A stretch of DNA of 64,000 bases from Paenibacillus sp. FSL H8-0537 (GTDB lineage Bacteria; Bacillota; Bacilli; Paenibacillales; Paenibacillaceae): assembly GCF_038051995.1 (NCBI RefSeq), contig NZ_CP150290.1, positions 2,470,001 to 2,534,000 of the forward strand, written 5' to 3'. Each line of letters opens with the position of its first letter. Within the stretch, counting starts at the first letter, position 1. Under the pieces are notes generated by a model, which was given only the letters and a program-made list of their open reading frames with translations, was not told the origin of the DNA and did no database searches. A program made the translations under genes and the position numbers. This document shows positions 37,191 through 48,221 of this stretch, one piece after another.

Positions 37191-40100
37191 ATGGCAAATC
37201 AAACAAAAAACCAAAAAAAAGTTGAATTAAAAATCGATTTTTTCAAATTCGATCTGAAATCCAATAATGAACAAAAGGCTTTCGAGAACATCTACAAAAC
37301 AAACAATGGCAATTGGTCCGTCATCAAATCCGAGCTCGCCGGAGCAGAAGACTTTACGCCCGCCGTCATCAACAACCTCGATTTTACCCATCGTCTGGCC
37401 GAGTGGAGCAATGACAACAAAGAACTGATTTCAGTTTTTCAACAAGACGATCAAATCTATTCGATGCGCGATATTGCGGCAAAATATAATAAATCAGCAT
37501 TCGTCGAAAAAGTGGAGGGGTTGGCTCCAGGAGAATCAGAGGAAGACAAGCAGTCTTTTGCCTTCAATCTGCATCGCGAGCTTTTCCGAACAGAGCCAAC
37601 CGCTATGCTGGTCAACATGATCAAAGACCCGCAAATACCGATGCTGAATGACGCGGTAGGCGCCAATGTCGCGGCTGTTTTAGCAAAACAGCCCGATTTC
37701 AATATCAAATCCACATCTATCTATGAAATCGTCAAAAATGAAGAGGCGTTGAAAGACATCCCGCTCGAAAATCATGAAACGGTAATAACCCGGCTTAAAA
37801 CGTTACAGCGCATCGCTGCGGTAAGCACGGACACGGATGCGTTGCCGGTGCTGTACAACGCGAACTTGCATTCAGCCATGCAAATTTCCGCTATCCCCCA
37901 GACGCAATTCATGACAGTGATGAGCAAGAGCGGCTTGGATGATAACACCCTCAGGCAGATTCATAGCAATGCCCAACAGGCGCGTGTACGCAACGAGCAG
38001 GCAATTATGGCGTTAAGAGAAGCAGGTAAAGGTACAGGCGTAGCCTTTATCGATAAAAGCATGAATATGGCCGCTAATGCAGATATGGAGACAATGAGCT
38101 ACAAAGTCGAGGGCATAGGACATACGGCTCCCACCCTCGAAGAAACCCTAGCCAAGCATAATCTTTCTTGGGACTTGCTATTTGGCGATGCCGATTTCTG
38201 CGAATGCGGCGAATGCACTTCCGTATATAGTGCGGCGGCGTACTATGTGGAGCTGCTGCACTATTTGCGCAACAACAATCTCGATCCCGATTCCGATAAC
38301 CCGATTCCGATTAAATCCAATCCCAAAGATATTTCTGGCACGCCGCTCGAAAAGCTGTTTGACCGCAGGCCCGATTTGGGCTGCCTGGAGCTCACCTGCC
38401 AAAATACAAATACGATCTTGCCTTATATTGATTTGGTAAATGAGGTCATGGAAAATTACGTGGCCTTTAAGCATCTTAAGCCTTTTAACGTGGAGGATGA
38501 AACCAGCAGCGAGCTGCTGGCCGAACCACAGCATACCGAATACCAAGCTTATTGCATACTGAAAAGCGAGGTTTATCCTCCCTCGTTGCCCTATCATCAA
38601 CCGATTGATGCCGAAAGAATTTACTTAAAGCATTTGGATACCAGCCGCTATGAACTTATTAAAACGTTTAGAAAAAAAATGACCGACAATGATGAGGAGC
38701 TTGTCCATTTAAAAAACGAAGCGCTGGACCGGGCGGCAGATGCGGAATTTTTAGGGCTAACGATGGAAGAATACGTGATCCTGACCAAAGCGTGCTTTGA
38801 AAGCAAAGCTTTGATGGACAAGCTGAAAAATAGAATCCACACCGATGAAGAGTATCGGCAATTAATTGGCGTAAAACCGGTTTGTAAATATTATGGCTTT
38901 GATGATGATAACCCGATGCTGGGGGACGAGGGGCTTACTCGCATTAAAAAAGAGTTTTTGCGCCGTACAGGCATTGACTATTTCAATCTGGTCGAGTTGT
39001 TGAAAACCGGCTACATTAATCCATTCATGCCCAAAGGCAAATCTAAAACAATCATGGAAAGCTTGCATTTCAGCTATCGCTTTTTGCAGAACTATGCCAA
39101 GGCATATGGCATTGAAAAAATGGCTGAAGTCCTGGTTAAAGGCGAAAAGCTGGCCAATCTCGTGCCATTGCTCAAAGAACAAATTGAACTTCTCACGAAC
39201 AAAAATGCTTTGAGCTGTCCTGAATCAAACCGGAATGCAACAGAGATCTCCGATAAAGACATCATTCACTGGGTGAAATGCAACTTTGAAAAAGTGGGCA
39301 AGATGATCGTGATTGAGAGCGGAAGAGACTGCGTGAATGGCAAGATTTTAAGAGCAGAACGAGAGATTGCTGTTGTTGAAGATTGTACGATTTTCTTGGA
39401 ATATGAGCGGAAAAAAATAGAAATTGGAAGCATTGATAAAAAAACCGGAGAACTATCGTTTAAAGATACGCAAAATGCCATAGATCAGAGTGCTTTTAAA
39501 GATTCATCGTTCATTAGCGATAAAGGGGACAAAGGCGTTTTTCTGGTCATTGATAATAAGGTGTACCTGATCTATTTTGAACAGAGAGACAGCTGCGATC
39601 TCGATACGGCGTTGCTTCAGCATCTGGACGGCACACCTTTGACTGTCCAGGAATATGACAGGATTCATCGGTTCATCCGTTTATGGCGTAAGCTGGGTTG
39701 GACGATTAATGAAACCGATCAGGCTATTGCGGGCCTTAGCGGCGCAATAACTCCGGGCAGCAAGCCGGCAGACAGCCTATGCGATCATTGCGGCGAAGAA
39801 GAGGATTGCCATCATGAAGATTGCGATTGCTGTGAAGAAGATACGGACACGCAAGCTTTCGATATCAACCCGAATTTTATTTATCAGCTTGCAGCCGTAA
39901 AGAAGCTGCTGGATAAAACAGGAGTTGAACTCATTAAGCTGCTTTCTTTTTGGAGCAATATTAGTACCGCCGGGGAAAAGTCGCTTTATCAGCGGTTATT
40001 TCTGACCCATAACGTCTTGGGAATCGATAAAATATTCAAGGCTGACGATAGGGGCAATTATTTGACAGCTGATGCCAAATTGCTTGAACATGTTCCGGCA

Positions 40101-43100
40101 GTGATGGCTTCTCTCAATCTTTCTGCCGACGATATCCAGGCGATTATGCAGGCTGCCGGAATGGAAGACAAGCTTAACCTAAGTAACTTGTCCATTCTCT
40201 ATCGTTACCGTCTATTATCCAAAGCGATAGGTTTAAGAATCTCCGCCTTTATTAGTATTTTGCCGTTGTACGGAAATATGTTTCAGGATGCCCATGCGTC
40301 TCTCGAATTTATGGAACGATGGGAAAAGATGGAGTCTGCCGGATTTACCTATCAGCAATTGAATTACATCATCAAGAATGCAGATGACGAAAAAAAACCG
40401 TTTGCCCCCGCCCAAAAGAACGTTTTGCAGCTTAGCAAAGCCTTGTATGACGGTTTAAACGCCATTGATGAAGCGCATAAAGACTTAAAAGCCGATCGTT
40501 TCATTGCAGACCCCGCCATGCAAAAAATAAACATCCAGGAACAAGCAGCCAGTACGTTGATACGAAGCAAGACGAGTCTGCTATTTGAAACCGACACGAT
40601 TGAAAAAATTATCGGCCTATTGGAAGGCGCAAACGTATTTACGACCAATGCGCCCAAAAATTTGAACTTTACTGTGCCGGATACCAATACGCTTAAAAAT
40701 AAACTCAAATACGATAAAACCTTGGGAACCATTCAAATTACGGGCATTTTGACCGAATCTGAAGCTGCGGATTATAATGCGATCGGCAATAGCTCCGATT
40801 GGGTAAATGCGCTGACGCGCATTCAAAAGCAGCAAGACAAATGGTTTAAAGAGCTTTTATCGAGTGTTTTGGAACAGGAACAAACAAAAACAGATGATGA
40901 AAAAGCGCAGCTAGAAGCCATTATCAAATCGGGAGACATCATGATTCCGTTGGATAAAATCCCGGAAGGGGAAGCGGACACTAATACCGGTCCCCAGAAA
41001 CGAGCCGCCTTTCTGGAGCTATTTTTGCCCTATTTGCGCCAGCAGCTATCCCGCCGTTTTGTGATCGATACGCTTGCCAATTTTACCGGTCTTGACACAA
41101 AAATCACCGGTGTACTGGTTTCGGAGGTGCTGAAGCTAGGCTCGTCCGTTACGCCGATTTACGGCATTTTTGAAAAAATCAAGGAAAGCGCAAAACCGGA
41201 AGAGACGAATTGGAGCGGATATCTTATACCTGCTGCGGACGCCGGCTATACGTTTATTATTAAAAATTGCGACGCTAAGCCCGCTGTCAGTATTGATGGA
41301 GAGGCTTTGGATTTTACAGCACAGGAAGACCCGACTAATGAATGGTGGAGTGGGACTAAACCATTACAGGCCGGAAAATTATATAAACTGGCTTCGACCG
41401 GCGTAGAGCTTAAAAATATGTTCTGGAAAACGCCTGCTTCAGCTATTACTTCGATCCCCTCATCCGCGTTAATACCAGATTTTGCTTCGAACCAATGCGA
41501 ACCGGCGTTAATCGCCTTGAAAAAAGCAGCCATGCTGGTTTCCGCCTTTGATCTAAGCGAGGATGAAATCCGCTTTTTAGACCTACGCAAGACCGGCTTT
41601 GACATTCTGGATTTTAATGCTCCAACCCTTATACAGTGGCTGCGCATGGAGGCATATGTTGGGCTGCGCAATTCCTTGACGCAAGCCAAGCTGAACTTGC
41701 TTGACTTTTGGAATTGGGTATATGATGCCACATCGGATGAAACCAAGCTCCTTGAAAAGATCGTTGATCTCACCTCCTGGAAAAAAGAACGCATCGAAAA
41801 ATTAATCGCTTCAAACCATTTCAATATTGGTAAATTAGAAGATTACCGCAATGAAATAAATCTGCTAAAACTACAGGAAGCCTTAACGGTTGCCGACAAA
41901 ATCGGCATTGATATTGATTTGCTTTTTGAATGGGCAGTGCCTGTTTCCAAGTTCAGCGCCTGCCGCAAAATAGCCGACGGCATCAAAAATGCCATTCGGG
42001 CCAAATATAGCCAAACCAACTGGGAGCAGGCTGTGAAACCTCTCCATGACCAGCTTCGGAATAATCAGAAAGAAGCGTTGATTGCTTACTTGTTACAGCA
42101 AAAAGAATTGATCACTTGGAACGTTACAGACGCGGACGGATTGTTTGAATATTTTCTGATCGACGTGCAAATGGAAGCCTGCATGGAAACCTCGCGTATC
42201 AAGCAGGCTATCTCATCTGTTCATTTATTTGTGCAACGCTGCTTCCTTGGCCTGGAGGAAGAGCACAACGGCATAAAGCCCGACATTTTGGATCGAACGC
42301 GTTGGGATTGGATGCAGCGTTACAGAGTTTGGGAGGCCAACCGCAAAGTATTTCTGTATCCCGAAAACTGGATTGAAAGCAATCTTCGTGATGATAAAAG
42401 TCCGTTTTTCAAAGAGCTTGAAAGCGAACTTCTGCAAAAAGACATCAATAAACAAAATGTCACCGATGCTCTTAAATCTTTTCTGTATAAAGTGGATGAA
42501 ACCGCTAATATGGAAGTGGTCGGGCTGTATATCGATGGAATAAGGACTGGAACACAGTGGAGTAAAGCCGCAAGGCTGCATGTTTTCTCCCGTACGCGCA
42601 ATGCCCCCTATATCTTTTATTACCGCTACTTGGCATTGGATGAGATGAACTGGTATCCCTGGGAGAAGATGCAGGTTGATATACCGAGCTACGATCTGGA
42701 AGACTTTGCAACACATCAGATAACAGGCAATGGATGTTACCTCACGCCTGTAGTCTGGAACGGCCGGCTGCTGATTTTCTTCCCGCAGTTCATGAAGAAA
42801 ACGAAACCTAATCCTGCTTCTGACACCGGCAGTTTTAAGTCGCTTGGAAATGATGCGAATGGAATTAGCAATTCAAAGCCTATCGATTACTATGAGATCA
42901 AAATGGCTTGGAGCGAGTACAGAAATGGAAAATGGACGCAGAAGCAGCTTTCAAACAATGCTCTGCTAGTGGATATAGTAAAAGGCAGAAGGATCGATCA
43001 ATTTACCTTTATCCCGAAAACTTCCGGTGCTAACCTTATGATTCATGTTGAAGAACAAGTTGCTGATGATACGGCAACCTTTAAAGGCTTCACATTTACA

Positions 43101-46100
43101 GGCAGCATGCTTGAAGACGATAAGGAAGCAAGCAGCGTGCAGTTTACTTTGCCTTCCAGCATACATTCGGAATTCGGGACAACTGAATTCCAGCGAGCCT
43201 CCAATCAGATACAATCGTTGCAGTTAACGAACGGTGCGTGGGGAAATGATGATGCCGCTTTTACAGTAAACCGTAATACCGTAATGTTTAATTATACCAA
43301 TATTAATATTTGGTCATTGGAATTTTACCATGCTGATACGCCGAATTTATTGAACAAAATAAATTCGGGTCAGCTTGAATCGTTCTTTAACTATAATCAA
43401 TCCATGCCTTTGGATGTGTTTGGTCCGTTCGACCACGATAATCATTCATCCACTCCCGTTATTTATCACGAGCTTAAACGGCCATATTCGCTTTATAATT
43501 GGGAGCTATTTTTTCACACGCCAATCCTTTTGGCCGATGCGCTCAGCAAAGCCCAGCAATTTGAGGAAGCCATGAAGTGGTTCCACTTTGTGTTTAATCC
43601 GATTGCCGATGGGAATGAGGATAATCGATTCTGGCAGTTTAAACCGTTCAAACATATGAACAGTCAGCGGATCTTGGACAGCATCTTCAATAACCTCAAG
43701 CCTAATGCTGCGGATAAAACGATCAACGAATGGCGGAATAAACCTTTTATGCCGCATGTGGTAGCACGGAGCAGACCGGTTGCCTACATGAAATGGGTCG
43801 TTATGAAATACATCGATAATCTTCTTGCATGGGGCGACTATCTTTTCCGTCAGGATACGATTGAAACGATCAACCAAGCAACCCAACTCTATGTTTTAGC
43901 AGGCCACATACTAGGTCCGAGACCAATGATGATACCTAAGCGGGGTAAAATCAAACCGAAGACTTATATTGGTTTGTTGGATAAATGGGATGCTTTCGGT
44001 AATGCCATGGTTGAGTTGGAATTGGCGGCTCCCTTCAGCGATCAAATGACTTTGCCTATTGGCTTGGTCAATAATGAGCTTGCTTTTGCCAACATCTTCG
44101 GCATGGCTGCATCGTTATATTTCTGCATTCCCAACAATCCCAAGCTTATGGGCTATTGGGATACTCTATCCGACAGATTGTATAAAGTACGTCATTGTCA
44201 AAACATAGAAGGGGTTTTCCGAAAGCTTCCCTTATTTGAACCGCCTATTGATCCGGCTTTACTGGTTAAGGCCGCCGCGCAGGGGTTGAGCATAGCCTCT
44301 GTATTAAATGATCTCAATACGCCAATGCCTAATTATCGCTTTTACTATTTGTTGCAGAAGGCTCTCGAATTATGTAATGAATTAAAGTCGTTAGGCGGCG
44401 CCATGCTGTCCGCCATTGAGAAAAAGGACAACGAAACCATCGGGCTTATTCGGGCAAAACACGAAGGAGCCATGCATAATCTGGTGATGGAAATCAAGAA
44501 AAGACAACTGGAAGAGGCGCAAAAAAATATTGAAAGTCTAATCGAAAACCGTAGGGCACCGGAAGCCAAGATGAAATATTACCTGTTGCTGAGCGGCCTG
44601 GACGAAAGCTTGGTGTCTGCTAATACGGCTGATTTCAATGGGATACCCAATGATATTGTAACTGTGGATGGGGAAAGCGGATTAAAATTGATACCGTTTG
44701 AAAAAGAAGATATGGACAAGGCGAGCGAGGCACAAAATAAGCAGCAGCAGGCGGCCCTTCCTGAAAAAATGGCAAGCATTTTGCATATGCTTCCTAACTT
44801 TAGCGGCAATATGGAACCGTTCGGGGTTGGCATGTCCACTACATTAGGCGGCTCTAATCTGGGAGCTGCTGCTCAGGCTTGGGCTAAGTTCTTGCAGCTT
44901 GATGCAAGCGAATTGAGTTACGCTTCCACAAGTGCAGGCAAAAAAGGCGGCTTTACCCGCGCCATGCAAGAACGTATTTTTCAGGCCAACGCTGCAGGAT
45001 ATGAACTTAAGCAGATAGACAAGCAAATTACTACCCAGGAAATACGAATCAATATTGCCAACCAGGAAATAATCAATCAGCAAAAGGCAATAGACAACGC
45101 CAATGAAGTGGAAGAATTTATAAAGAACAAGTACTCAAACGAAGAGTTATACACCTGGATGAGGGGAAGCTTGAAAACCTTATACCATCAGGTTTATAAC
45201 CTGGCTTATGAGCTCGCCAAAAAAGCCGAAAAAACCTTTTGCTTTGAAAGAGGCATCAGCAGCGCTAATTTCATTCAGTCCGGTTATTATAATGCGGGCA
45301 GAGACGGACTGTTGGCAGGCGAGCAGCTCTATGTGGGACTTAAGCAGCTTGAAGCAGCTTACCAAAACGAGAGGGGACATGATTTTGAGATAACCAAGCA
45401 GCTCTCCTTATATCAAATTAATCCTCTGGCAATCATACAGCTCAGAGAAACGGGCAAATGTGAATTTGCACTGCCGGAAGTTTTATTTGATATGGATTAT
45501 CCGGGTCATTACAGACGCCGCATCAAATCGGTATCCGTTTCCATTCCTTGTATTGCGGGTCCTTATACAGGCATTAATGCCACACTCAGTCTTTTGAAAA
45601 ATAAATTCCGGAACACGGCTATAGGCGGTAAAGCTTACGAAGAAAATACCGAGGAAACGGATGACAGGTTCAGTTCTTATACGATACCGATTAATGCGAT
45701 AGCGGCCAGTTCCGCTCAAAATGATAGCGGGATGTTTGAGCTTAATTTCAAGGACGAGCGATATTTGCCATTTGAAGGAGCTGGGGTGATCAGCAAGTGG
45801 CGTTTGGAGCTGCCAACGTTCAGACAATTTGACTATCACAGCATTCCGGATGTGATTATTCATTTTAAATACACAGCTTGTGAAGGCGGTGAGCGGTTAA
45901 AATCCGCTGCAATCAAGTCTTTATCCAAACGGCTTGAAAGCATTGAACAGGAACTCAGTGAAACAGGCTTACATGTAGCTCTGAATATGAAACATGACCA
46001 GCCCAATGAGTGGCATTTGCTTAAAAAGAACGGGACTGTTGATTTGAAAATTGGTAAATCAAGGTTGCCTTATATGGCTCAAACTATGGATGCTACTATT

Positions 46101-46319
46101 GAAAATGTAATGTTTGTGGCAAAGGTTAAGGATAATCCGGCAAGTTTTTCAATCAAAGTTGACGGCAATACTGCTGATCTTGACAGAATAGATGAATGGG
46201 AGCTTTGCCGCGGGAGCAACGAAGATATTGCTCTGGATAAAACATTTGTGCTGTCTGTTGATTCCACGCCATTGAATAATCTTGAGGATTTAATAATGAT
46301 TGTGAAGTATAGTTTTTAA
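37191..46319 (+). CDS. Toxin complex TcA pore-forming subunit
   Basis: A 3042-residue TcA protein that should assemble as a pentameric, bell-shaped pore and bind target cells. The N-terminal VRP1-type part contains FCECGECTSVYSAAAYYVEL near 338-358, the standard TcA signature. A PA14-like receptor-binding insert starts near 1340 (NWSGYLIPAADAGYTF). The neuraminidase-like region and linker precede long pore-forming helices around 2420-2700. The TcB-binding end includes LYQINPLAIIQLRETGKCEF and DMDYPGHYRRRIKSVSVSIP. An unusual Cys/His/Asp/Glu-rich insert lies at 861-884. The gene follows the TcB-TcC fusion by 54 bases with AGAGAGG upstream, and a terminator follows. No leader peptide is visible, as in other TcA proteins. 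Confidence 0.92.
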   Translation: MANQTKNQKKVELKIDFFKFDLKSNNEQKAFENIYKTNNGNWSVIKSELAGAEDFTPAVINNLDFTHRLAEWSNDNKELISVFQQDDQIYSMRDIAAKYNKSAFVEKVEGLAPGESEEDKQSFAFNLHRELFRTEPTAMLVNMIKDPQIPMLNDAVGANVAAVLAKQPDFNIKSTSIYEIVKNEEALKDIPLENHETVITRLKTLQRIAAVSTDTDALPVLYNANLHSAMQISAIPQTQFMTVMSKSGLDDNTLRQIHSNAQQARVRNEQAIMALREAGKGTGVAFIDKSMNMAANADMETMSYKVEGIGHTAPTLEETLAKHNLSWDLLFGDADFCECGECTSVYSAAAYYVELLHYLRNNNLDPDSDNPIPIKSNPKDISGTPLEKLFDRRPDLGCLELTCQNTNTILPYIDLVNEVMENYVAFKHLKPFNVEDETSSELLAEPQHTEYQAYCILKSEVYPPSLPYHQPIDAERIYLKHLDTSRYELIKTFRKKMTDNDEELVHLKNEALDRAADAEFLGLTMEEYVILTKACFESKALMDKLKNRIHTDEEYRQLIGVKPVCKYYGFDDDNPMLGDEGLTRIKKEFLRRTGIDYFNLVELLKTGYINPFMPKGKSKTIMESLHFSYRFLQNYAKAYGIEKMAEVLVKGEKLANLVPLLKEQIELLTNKNALSCPESNRNATEISDKDIIHWVKCNFEKVGKMIVIESGRDCVNGKILRAEREIAVVEDCTIFLEYERKKIEIGSIDKKTGELSFKDTQNAIDQSAFKDSSFISDKGDKGVFLVIDNKVYLIYFEQRDSCDLDTALLQHLDGTPLTVQEYDRIHRFIRLWRKLGWTINETDQAIAGLSGAITPGSKPADSLCDHCGEEEDCHHEDCDCCEEDTDTQAFDINPNFIYQLAAVKKLLDKTGVELIKLLSFWSNISTAGEKSLYQRLFLTHNVLGIDKIFKADDRGNYLTADAKLLEHVPAVMASLNLSADDIQAIMQAAGMEDKLNLSNLSILYRYRLLSKAIGLRISAFISILPLYGNMFQDAHASLEFMERWEKMESAGFTYQQLNYIIKNADDEKKPFAPAQKNVLQLSKALYDGLNAIDEAHKDLKADRFIADPAMQKINIQEQAASTLIRSKTSLLFETDTIEKIIGLLEGANVFTTNAPKNLNFTVPDTNTLKNKLKYDKTLGTIQITGILTESEAADYNAIGNSSDWVNALTRIQKQQDKWFKELLSSVLEQEQTKTDDEKAQLEAIIKSGDIMIPLDKIPEGEADTNTGPQKRAAFLELFLPYLRQQLSRRFVIDTLANFTGLDTKITGVLVSEVLKLGSSVTPIYGIFEKIKESAKPEETNWSGYLIPAADAGYTFIIKNCDAKPAVSIDGEALDFTAQEDPTNEWWSGTKPLQAGKLYKLASTGVELKNMFWKTPASAITSIPSSALIPDFASNQCEPALIALKKAAMLVSAFDLSEDEIRFLDLRKTGFDILDFNAPTLIQWLRMEAYVGLRNSLTQAKLNLLDFWNWVYDATSDETKLLEKIVDLTSWKKERIEKLIASNHFNIGKLEDYRNEINLLKLQEALTVADKIGIDIDLLFEWAVPVSKFSACRKIADGIKNAIRAKYSQTNWEQAVKPLHDQLRNNQKEALIAYLLQQKELITWNVTDADGLFEYFLIDVQMEACMETSRIKQAISSVHLFVQRCFLGLEEEHNGIKPDILDRTRWDWMQRYRVWEANRKVFLYPENWIESNLRDDKSPFFKELESELLQKDINKQNVTDALKSFLYKVDETANMEVVGLYIDGIRTGTQWSKAARLHVFSRTRNAPYIFYYRYLALDEMNWYPWEKMQVDIPSYDLEDFATHQITGNGCYLTPVVWNGRLLIFFPQFMKKTKPNPASDTGSFKSLGNDANGISNSKPIDYYEIKMAWSEYRNGKWTQKQLSNNALLVDIVKGRRIDQFTFIPKTSGANLMIHVEEQVADDTATFKGFTFTGSMLEDDKEASSVQFTLPSSIHSEFGTTEFQRASNQIQSLQLTNGAWGNDDAAFTVNRNTVMFNYTNINIWSLEFYHADTPNLLNKINSGQLESFFNYNQSMPLDVFGPFDHDNHSSTPVIYHELKRPYSLYNWELFFHTPILLADALSKAQQFEEAMKWFHFVFNPIADGNEDNRFWQFKPFKHMNSQRILDSIFNNLKPNAADKTINEWRNKPFMPHVVARSRPVAYMKWVVMKYIDNLLAWGDYLFRQDTIETINQATQLYVLAGHILGPRPMMIPKRGKIKPKTYIGLLDKWDAFGNAMVELELAAPFSDQMTLPIGLVNNELAFANIFGMAASLYFCIPNNPKLMGYWDTLSDRLYKVRHCQNIEGVFRKLPLFEPPIDPALLVKAAAQGLSIASVLNDLNTPMPNYRFYYLLQKALELCNELKSLGGAMLSAIEKKDNETIGLIRAKHEGAMHNLVMEIKKRQLEEAQKNIESLIENRRAPEAKMKYYLLLSGLDESLVSANTADFNGIPNDIVTVDGESGLKLIPFEKEDMDKASEAQNKQQQAALPEKMASILHMLPNFSGNMEPFGVGMSTTLGGSNLGAAAQAWAKFLQLDASELSYASTSAGKKGGFTRAMQERIFQANAAGYELKQIDKQITTQEIRINIANQEIINQQKAIDNANEVEEFIKNKYSNEELYTWMRGSLKTLYHQVYNLAYELAKKAEKTFCFERGISSANFIQSGYYNAGRDGLLAGEQLYVGLKQLEAAYQNERGHDFEITKQLSLYQINPLAIIQLRETGKCEFALPEVLFDMDYPGHYRRRIKSVSVSIPCIAGPYTGINATLSLLKNKFRNTAIGGKAYEENTEETDDRFSSYTIPINAIAASSAQNDSGMFELNFKDERYLPFEGAGVISKWRLELPTFRQFDYHSIPDVIIHFKYTACEGGERLKSAAIKSLSKRLESIEQELSETGLHVALNMKHDQPNEWHLLKKNGTVDLKIGKSRLPYMAQTMDATIENVMFVAKVKDNPASFSIKVDGNTADLDRIDEWELCRGSNEDIALDKTFVLSVDSTPLNNLEDLIMIVKYSF

Positions 46320-46405
46320 AATAAAAAGTGTGCAGCAACATAACAGGCGGCCAATACAGCATTTTGTCGCCAGAAAATAATATAGATAATCACCGCCTGA
46401 ACCCC

Positions 46406-46434
46406 GCCTGAACCCTTGAAGGTTCAGGCTTTTT
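46406..46434. terminator. Terminator after the Tc locus
   Basis: GCCTGAACC and GGTTCAGGC arms (nine pairs, six-base loop) followed by TTTTTG. It lies between the convergent TcA and arabinofuranosidase genes and could serve both. Confidence 0.85.
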
Positions 46435-46473
46435 GTTGTTATTTGTTGTGCCTAGCTTGTGTAACCGTTGTAG

Positions 46474-47961
46474 TTAATCAAGGATGATTTCAGCAACACA
46501 ACAGGCGGGAAGGTCAATAAGTAAGTCATTGTTCTTTACGGTAATATTATTCATCGTTTTAATCTCTACCTGAGGTGGTTGTCCAAATGGGTTATGGCTA
46601 TTCATATCGCCGGAGATGTAACGAACTTCGGCAGAAGAAAACACTTTTCCATTAAGCAGAACCTGTGCCTGTTGAGGCTCATCTACGGATAGATTTACAA
46701 CGGTTACATGAATCCTGCCATCAGCTCGCTCAGAAGCGCTAACGTGCATGGCAGGCACTGGAGCTTCCTCTGTACCAGTCAAATCTTGCTGCACATAGCT
46801 TTCAATAAGTGTGGAGTTTTGATGTCCCTTAAAAAGATCGAATACATGGTAGGTGGGAGTAAGTATCATCTCTTCCCCTTCTGTTAAAATCACCGATTGG
46901 AGAACATTTACCATTTGGGCAAGATTGGCCATATGCACCCGATCACTATGGGTATTAAAAATATTTAGCGACACCGCAGCGACAATTGCATCACGCATGG
47001 TGTTTTGCTGGAAAAGGTAAGCAGGATTGGTTTCAGGCTCGACCTCATGCCAAGTCCCCCATTCGTCCAAAATAATCGACACTTGGCATTCGGGATCGTA
47101 TTGATCCATCACATGCTTATGTCTGAGGATCAGCTCATCCATATACAATGCCCGGCGCAGTGTTCGGTAATAGTTAGCTTCGTCAAAGCCCACAGCGGGT
47201 CCTTTGCGCTCCCATGGGTATGGTTCCGTTTCGTAATATGCAGGCATGGTGTAATAGTGCAGCGATAGACCGTTCATCCTTTTCCCTGCAAGGCGCATCA
47301 AGGTTTCCGTCCATTTATAATCGTTTCCATCAGCGCCGCAAGCAACTCGGAAAATCTTATTGCTGTCATAATTGCGGACGAATGTTTCGAAGCGTTTGTA
47401 TACATCCGCATAATAATCCGGACTCATATGCCCGCCGCAGGCCCAGTTCTCGTTGCCAATTCCTAAGAACTCGACCTTCCAAGGCTTATCACGACCGTTT
47501 TGGCGTCGCCAGTCGGCCATCGGTGACTCACCGCCGAAGGTCATGTATTCTACCCATTCGCTTACTTCCCGCGGAGTACCAGAACCAACGTTTGCGGCAA
47601 TATAGGCAGATGCCCCAATCTGCTCGCAAAGATCTAAAAACTCATGGGTGCCGAAGGAGTTGTCCTCTACCACACCACCCCAACCGGCATTAACCATGCG
47701 CTTGCGATCAGTCCCAACGCCGTCTTTCCAATTATAATATTCGGCGAAGCATCCTCCGGGCCAGCGCAATACCGGAACCTTGATATGCCGCAATGCTTCT
47801 ACAACATCGGTGCGTATTCCACGGGTATTGGCGATTGGACTGTTCTCACCAACATATAAGCCGTTATAAATGCCACGGCCTAAATGCTCTGAGAAGTGAC
47901 CGTATATGTTTTTGTTGATTTTGGAATACTTTCGACCTGCGTTTATGAACAATAAAACCAT
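46474..47961 (-). CDS. abfA: GH51 alpha-L-arabinofuranosidase
   Basis: A 495-residue intracellular retaining glycosidase that releases terminal arabinose from arabino-oligosaccharides or arabinoxylan fragments. The family opening [20 protein letters not shown] and the [18 protein letters not shown] line are present. The acid/base Glu is in [11 protein letters not shown] and the nucleophile Glu in LDEWGTWHE. There is no signal peptide, which fits uptake of oligosaccharides by the adjacent ABC system. A cre-like site lies about 46 bases upstream, so glucose repression through CcpA is likely. It is divergent from the solute-binding protein operon. Length is normal for the family. Confidence 0.93.
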   Translation of the reverse strand: MVLLFINAGRKYSKINKNIYGHFSEHLGRGIYNGLYVGENSPIANTRGIRTDVVEALRHIKVPVLRWPGGCFAEYYNWKDGVGTDRKRMVNAGWGGVVEDNSFGTHEFLDLCEQIGASAYIAANVGSGTPREVSEWVEYMTFGGESPMADWRRQNGRDKPWKVEFLGIGNENWACGGHMSPDYYADVYKRFETFVRNYDSNKIFRVACGADGNDYKWTETLMRLAGKRMNGLSLHYYTMPAYYETEPYPWERKGPAVGFDEANYYRTLRRALYMDELILRHKHVMDQYDPECQVSIILDEWGTWHEVEPETNPAYLFQQNTMRDAIVAAVSLNIFNTHSDRVHMANLAQMVNVLQSVILTEGEEMILTPTYHVFDLFKGHQNSTLIESYVQQDLTGTEEAPVPAMHVSASERADGRIHVTVVNLSVDEPQQAQVLLNGKVFSSAEVRYISGDMNSHNPFGQPPQVEIKTMNNITVKNNDLLIDLPACCVAEIILD

Positions 47962-48006
47962 GTATATCCTCTCCCATTCGCTAGATGATGTTCCTTTTAT
48001 TTTTTA

Positions 48007-48020
48007 ATATAGCGCTTTCA
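48007..48020 (-). promoter_or_regulatory. cre-like CcpA site upstream of abfA
   Basis: On the minus strand TGAAAGCGCTATAT matches the cre consensus TGWAARCGYTWNCW at 13 of 14 positions. It lies 46-59 bases before the abfA start, a usual place for carbon catabolite repression. Confidence 0.6.
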
Positions 48021-48221
48021 TACAGTCGATTGCAAATCAAAAACAGCATATCGGCATGATTGTAAACAAATGATAAGATAGTTGAAAATGGTTAGGACTA
48101 TCACAATTAATGAAGTAGACGAATGGTAAACATGTAATAACTAGATAATAGCGAATTGATTAATTTGGAGATATAGTTGAGTTGTTACTGAATGCTTAAC
48201 TATTAAAAGGGGGCTATGAGT

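Noticed and set aside
30000..46300. Many long open frames antisense to the Tc genes
   Set aside because: They are by-products of the codon use of two very long real genes; none has a ribosome site or known motif.
47005..47859. Plus-strand open frames over the arabinofuranosidase gene
   Set aside because: The minus strand encodes an intact GH51 enzyme with both catalytic Glu residues; the plus-strand frames are shadows.
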